From positions 1,997,203-2,061,202 of the forward strand of contig NZ_JAGINW010000001.1 in NCBI RefSeq assembly GCF_017876405.1: a stretch of 64,000 bases of DNA, read 5' to 3'. This DNA comes from Kibdelosporangium banguiense. GTDB taxonomy: Bacteria > Actinomycetota > Actinomycetes > Mycobacteriales > Pseudonocardiaceae. A model generated the notes under the pieces. That model did not search any database. It saw nothing but the letters and a program-made list of their open reading frames with translations, and had not been told where the DNA came from. Shown piece by piece: positions 60,646-64,000 of this stretch (the first letter of the stretch is position 1; every line of letters starts with the position of its first letter). Both the position numbers and the translations under genes were made by a program.

Positions 60646-61520
60646 CGTGTCACTCCCTTCGGGACGCGGCGCACGGGGTAGCGCACGTCGTGGACGAGGC
60701 CCGCGCGATCGAGCAGCCGGATGATCGTGCCGGTGAGGTCGAACTGCCAGAAACCCTGCCGGTTGTGTGCCAGTGCGGGCTGCGCGTGGTGATTGTTGTG
60801 CCAGGAACCGCCGACGGTGATCGTTGCCAGCGAAGCGATGTTGTGGCTGCGGTCCCGTGTCCGATGTGGTCGGTTGCCGACCAGGTGCCCGAAGGAGTTG
60901 ACCGACCAGGTGACGTGGTGGAGCGCGAACATCCGGGCGAGGCCTCCCCAGAGCAATCCGCCGAGCGCTCCGCGCACGCCGCCGTCGAACAGCAGGCCTG
61001 CCAGCGTGGGAACGGCGAGACCGAGCAACACCCACACCGGATAGAGCCGGTTCAGCCGGACCACCGTACGGTCGCGCAGCAGTTCCGGCACAAGCCGATG
61101 CCATCTCCAGGAGCCGGGGTCCACAGTGAACAGCCAGCCCATGTGACCGTGCCAGATGCCCTTCAGCCGGGCGAACCCGCCATGACCGACAGGGCGGGGC
61201 GAGTGCGGGTCGCCGTCACGGTCGGCGAAGGCATGGTGGCGGCGGTGCACCGATGCCCAGAACAGGATCGGCCCTTGGGCTGCCATGCTGCCTGCTATGC
61301 CGAGCAGTACGGTCATCACCGGCCCCGCGGAGTAGGACTTGTGTGTGAAGAAGCGGTGCAGACCGCCCTCCACGCCGAACGAGGTCAGTAGGTACATCAC
61401 GGCGAACAGCGCCAAGTCGGTGCCGGTAAGCCCATAATGGACAGAGAACGCCACGGCACCGGCGAAACCGAGCGTGGAGGTGATCACCGTGACGTAGGCG
61501 AGCAACCGAAGAATTCTCAT
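60642..61520 (-). CDS. Acyl-CoA desaturase-type membrane desaturase (first in operon)
   Basis: 292 residues, overlapping FAAL and the following desaturase by 4 bp each. His boxes HRFFTH (55-60), HRRHH (92-96) and HNNHH (241-245). Shorter at the N terminus than its paralogue. Duplicated OLE1-type desaturases beside an ACP and a FAAL are typical for polyyne clusters, where they work as desaturase and acetylenase. Confidence 0.88.
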   Translation of the reverse strand: MRILRLLAYVTVITSTLGFAGAVAFSVHYGLTGTDLALFAVMYLLTSFGVEGGLHRFFTHKSYSAGPVMTVLLGIAGSMAAQGPILFWASVHRRHHAFADRDGDPHSPRPVGHGGFARLKGIWHGHMGWLFTVDPGSWRWHRLVPELLRDRTVVRLNRLYPVWVLLGLAVPTLAGLLFDGGVRGALGGLLWGGLARMFALHHVTWSVNSFGHLVGNRPHRTRDRSHNIASLATITVGGSWHNNHHAQPALAHNRQGFWQFDLTGTIIRLLDRAGLVHDVRYPVRRVPKGVTR

Positions 61521-63127
61521 CCCGCCGCCGCAAGATAGCGGCGCCGAGCTTCGGCTCTGCGGAGCTTCCCGCTGGTGGTTCTCGGGATACGGCCGATCCC
61601 GACGAACTCGACGTCGCGGGGTCGCACACCGTGCGCCGCGGTGACGGCGGCAGTGATCGCCGCACGCACCTCGGTGAGCCCCGTGGTGACGCGGCGTTCC
61701 GCGACGACCACGAGTTCCTCGCCCGAGGCGCCGGGCACGCTGAATGCCACCGAGTGGAACACGGCCGCGTGGCAGGTGTTCGCCGTCGCTTCGACATCTT
61801 GGGGATGCAGGTTGCGCCCGGCTATCACGATCAGACCGCTGATCCTGCCGGTCACGAACAGTTCGCCGTCACGAAGATAGCCGAGATCGCCGGTTCGCAG
61901 TGCGTCTCGGTGAGGGCCCGCACGGAACGTGACGCCGGTGGCCTCGGAGTCGTGGAAATACCCGGCGGCCACGTTCGGACCCCGGACCTGGATTTCGCCG
62001 ACTTGCCCGTCCGGACACGGCTTTCCGGACTCGGGATCGACGATGAAGACCTCGTGCCCGGCCGCGGGCACGCCACAGCTGACGACACCGCGGTCGACGC
62101 GGACCTGCTCATCCGCACGCTTCCCGGCAACGAACAGGGTCGCTTCAGCCAAGCCGTAGCACGGGATCAAGGCGGTCGAAGACAGGCCCCGGGACTCGAA
62201 CCGCATGACGAACCTGCCGAGCACATCCGGGTGAATCGGTTCGGAGCCACAGAACAACTGCCGGAGACCGGACAGATCGATCTCGGCGAGCTCCTCGTCC
62301 GAAATGGACTCGGTGCACAGCTGCAGCGCGAACGCCGGAGCCACCGTGATCGTCACCCCGAACTCGCCGACAGCACGCAGCCACCGAGCGGGTGTTTGCA
62401 CGAAATGCTCGGGATCCATCATCACCAGCGGCCAACCACCGTGTAGCGCGAACAAGAGAGTGCCGATCAGCCCCATGTCGTGATAGGGCGGCAGCCAGGT
62501 CAAACCGACACGGTCGGATTCGTGTCCGATATGGGCGGTGAGCGCCGCGCAGTTGCTCATCAGGTTGGCGTGATTGAGCATGATCCCTTTGGGATCGGCG
62601 GTGGAGCCGGAGGTGTACTGCAGCAAGCCAGGATCAGCCGGGATGCAACCGAACTCTTCACCGGTGGCGGCGCCGCTGATCTCCAACACCGGCGGATCCG
62701 CCGGCATGCGTTCTGGTGTCCGGCCTCTGTCCACCATCACGGCCTGCGGTGAGCAGCCACGCAGGACAGCTGCGAGTCGCTCTGCCGCCCGCTTGCCCGA
62801 AGGTGGAAACGTCGGCACGACGGTGGCACCCGCGTGCATGACGCCGAATAGGCCCGCCACGTAATCGAGTCCTGGCCGAACCGCAAGCGCGACCCGGCCA
62901 CCCGACAGCCCCGCGGCCTGTACTTGGGCGGAGACGGCGAGAACACGTTGCCACAGAGCGCCGTAAGTTATGGACACCTGGCTTGCGGACGTACCGTCGA
63001 CCAAGTGCCGATAGGCCACTCGGCCGGCCGAATCCCGAGCACGTTGGCGCAGAACGTCGATCAACGTTCGTGAACGGGGCTGTACGTCATCTGTGCGGGG
63101 AGAGTCAGGGGAGCGAGGCATGACCAT
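61517..63127 (-). CDS. Fatty acyl-AMP ligase (FAAL)
   Basis: 536 residues. Adenylation motifs: LLQYTSGSTADPKGIML (P-loop, residues 168-184), LTWLPPYHDMGLIG (typical of FAALs), YGLAEATLFVAG, LRTGDLGYLRDGELFVTGR and the C-terminal Lys in PRTTSGKLRRAEARRRY. The HDMGLIG-type motif and length favour a FAAL over an acyl-CoA ligase. It activates a fatty acid as acyl-AMP and loads the ACP encoded in the same operon. First gene of the operon; ATG at 63127 with a second in-frame ATG at 63121. Confidence 0.9.
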   Translation of the reverse strand: MVMPRSPDSPRTDDVQPRSRTLIDVLRQRARDSAGRVAYRHLVDGTSASQVSITYGALWQRVLAVSAQVQAAGLSGGRVALAVRPGLDYVAGLFGVMHAGATVVPTFPPSGKRAAERLAAVLRGCSPQAVMVDRGRTPERMPADPPVLEISGAATGEEFGCIPADPGLLQYTSGSTADPKGIMLNHANLMSNCAALTAHIGHESDRVGLTWLPPYHDMGLIGTLLFALHGGWPLVMMDPEHFVQTPARWLRAVGEFGVTITVAPAFALQLCTESISDEELAEIDLSGLRQLFCGSEPIHPDVLGRFVMRFESRGLSSTALIPCYGLAEATLFVAGKRADEQVRVDRGVVSCGVPAAGHEVFIVDPESGKPCPDGQVGEIQVRGPNVAAGYFHDSEATGVTFRAGPHRDALRTGDLGYLRDGELFVTGRISGLIVIAGRNLHPQDVEATANTCHAAVFHSVAFSVPGASGEELVVVAERRVTTGLTEVRAAITAAVTAAHGVRPRDVEFVGIGRIPRTTSGKLRRAEARRRYLAAAG

Positions 63128-63316
63128 GAGGCTGAGCTACCTTCCCCTCGCAGGGGCGACCACAAGATCGTAACAAGATGAGCTTTCCGCACGAAATCCC
63201 AGCTTCCGCAGTTGGTAGTCACACGTGATCGCCGGTTCGTGGTCTGAGCTGGGGAAACGTGTGCAGGGCTGGGAGAGGGCGTGCGTCTACGCCTTCTGCG
63301 GGGTGTTTGGTCGGGT
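63128..63316 (-). promoter_or_regulatory. Upstream region of the FAAL operon
   Basis: It must hold the promoter of the six-gene operon unless transcription starts further up. GGGAAGG lies 13 bp before the ATG. No regulator gene or clear operator is visible. Its left part is unique; beyond 63317 transposase remnant begins. Confidence 0.4.
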
Positions 63317-63796
63317 TCAGCTGGGTCGAATGCGGAGATTCGGGGTGGCGGGTTGATGGATGCGCCTGGTAGATGGCCTGCTGGTGGTCCGTAGCGGGAT
63401 GGTCTGGGTGATCGTGCCGGCTTGGCCGGCGAGGGTGACCTGCTTGAGACGAGCGGTGCCGCGGCGGGTGTTTCGCCAGTTTTGCCGGCAGGACAGCTCG
63501 GTCACGCGGGTCAGCAGCAGCGCGAGCCAGCAGATCAGGACATGCGCGCGGATGCGGTGCTCGAGCCGGTGGAACACCGGCCGCAGCAGCAGTTCGGACT
63601 TGAAGTCGCGCAACCGCGCTCGGCCTCGAGCAGGTTCTTGTAGCCCAGGGCGGTGTCCTCGGCGGTGATGTCGGGGCCCGAAGTGGCCAGCAGGTACTTG
63701 CCGTCCAACCGCTGCTCGGCCTTGACCTTGGCGCGGTCGATGACCAGACGACCGTTGCGTTGCCGGCGGCGGATCCTGTGCCGCTGGAAAAGTCAT
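63317..63796 (-). pseudogene. IS1634-type transposase, 3' remnant with frameshift
   Basis: The reading ERLDGKYLLAT-type segment (QRLDGKYLLATSGPDITAED, then YKNLLEAERG) continues in another frame as RDFKSELLLRPVFHRLEHRI and RAHVLICWLALLLTRV. This is the C-terminal half of an IS1634-family transposase broken by a one-base deletion near 63619. The N-terminal half is missing. Confidence 0.75.
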
Positions 63797-63929
63797 CGCT
63801 GCACGTCAAGACTTTTCGAGCGGTACAAGTCGCGGATCGCGGGTTTCTTCGTGTGCGGCTCGGAAACTCGATTGCGGCTCTGACCTGGATGTTCCTGGTT
63901 GCCAGATGGTCGCTTGCAATGATCACGAG

Positions 63930-64000
63930 GTGCTACTGTCCCTGCTCTACCTGATCGTGCGGTGCCTGCTGGGCGTCCCGGCAGTGCTGTTGCGTCGTGA
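63930..64000 (+). CDS. Start of a transposase-like gene, cut by the window end
   Basis: From a GTG, VLLSLLYLIVRCLLGVPAVL reads like the N-terminal leader of integrase-core transposases related to the remnant at 54595-54693. It is incomplete at the window edge, so intactness is unknown. Confidence 0.45.
   Translation, partial: MLLSLLYLIVRCLLGVPAVLLRR

Larger units (their letters stand above)
55227..63127. other. Candidate polyyne/alkyne-type biosynthetic gene cluster
   Basis: Minus-strand operon in order of transcription: fatty acyl-AMP ligase, acyl-CoA-desaturase-type, acyl-CoA-desaturase-type, acyl carrier protein, DesA-type desaturase, cytochrome P450. The genes overlap by 4-14 bp or lie 2 bp apart. 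This set and order correspond to bacterial polyyne clusters (FAAL-FAD-FAD-ACP-FAD ... P450, as in caryoynencin), and the FAAL/desaturase/ACP core to terminal-alkyne cassettes (JamABC). A convergent asnB-like gene flanks it. No thioesterase or rubredoxin is seen. Product prediction is inference. Confidence 0.65.

Overview
The window is high-GC DNA with frequent GTG starts, 4-bp ATGA/GTGA gene overlaps, sortase-anchored and thioester-domain surface proteins, an LCP protein and a MoxR/DUF58/TgpA operon. This points to a filamentous actinomycete, most likely of the Pseudonocardiales; genus and species cannot be read from the sequence alone.

Layout. (1) 1-9.8 kb is the right-hand part of an integrative element (AICE-like): GNAT and GntR genes on the minus strand, an operator region, a run of small tightly overlapping genes, a DUF3987-type replication protein followed by iteron-like repeats, an excisionase, a tyrosine integrase and a pentapeptide-repeat cargo gene. 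It ends at the 3' end of a tRNA-Ser(GGA) gene. (2) 9.8-30 kb is core-type chromosome: ExeM/NucH nuclease, BNR protein, tRNA-Ser(CGA), CsbD plus ECF sigma factor, tadA with its partner gene, M20 amidohydrolase, prephenate dehydrogenase, FUSC protein, thioester surface protein, DUF885 peptidase, a drug-type ABC exporter with divergent MarR-like regulator, and tRNA-Arg(ACG). (3) 30-35.5 kb holds a four-gene ABC importer, a GNAT and an M28 aminopeptidase. (4) 35.6-38 kb holds a tRNA-Asn(GTT) gene split by a complete 1.92-kb group II intron, an odd Met-anticodon tRNA-like gene, a micro-ORF with hairpins, and a cluster of DnaA-box-like 9-mers. (5) 38-54.3 kb is cell-envelope related: LAKTG surface protein, XRE regulator, MoxR-DUF58-transglutaminase-like operon ending in a 980-residue propeller/PKD/beta-helix protein, a TIR-domain protein, an LCP transferase and a deacetylase-glycosyltransferase fusion. 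(6) 54.3-64 kb is a biosynthetic island bounded by transposase remnants: asnB, then on the minus strand FAAL, desaturase, desaturase, ACP, desaturase, P450.

The two most notable things are the group II intron inside the T-arm/acceptor junction of tRNA-Asn, where the two exons restore a perfect acceptor stem and a possible EBS1 matches the exon, and the FAAL/three-desaturase/ACP/P450 operon, whose content and order match bacterial polyyne (caryoynencin-type) gene clusters, here with an asparagine-synthase-like gene and no visible thioesterase. A third, more speculative pattern is that tRNA-Arg and the split tRNA-Asn are each preceded by a micro-ORF whose stop codon lies in a hairpin, followed by a terminator-like hairpin and then directly by the tRNA. 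All functions are read from sequence motifs and family knowledge; no searches were run.
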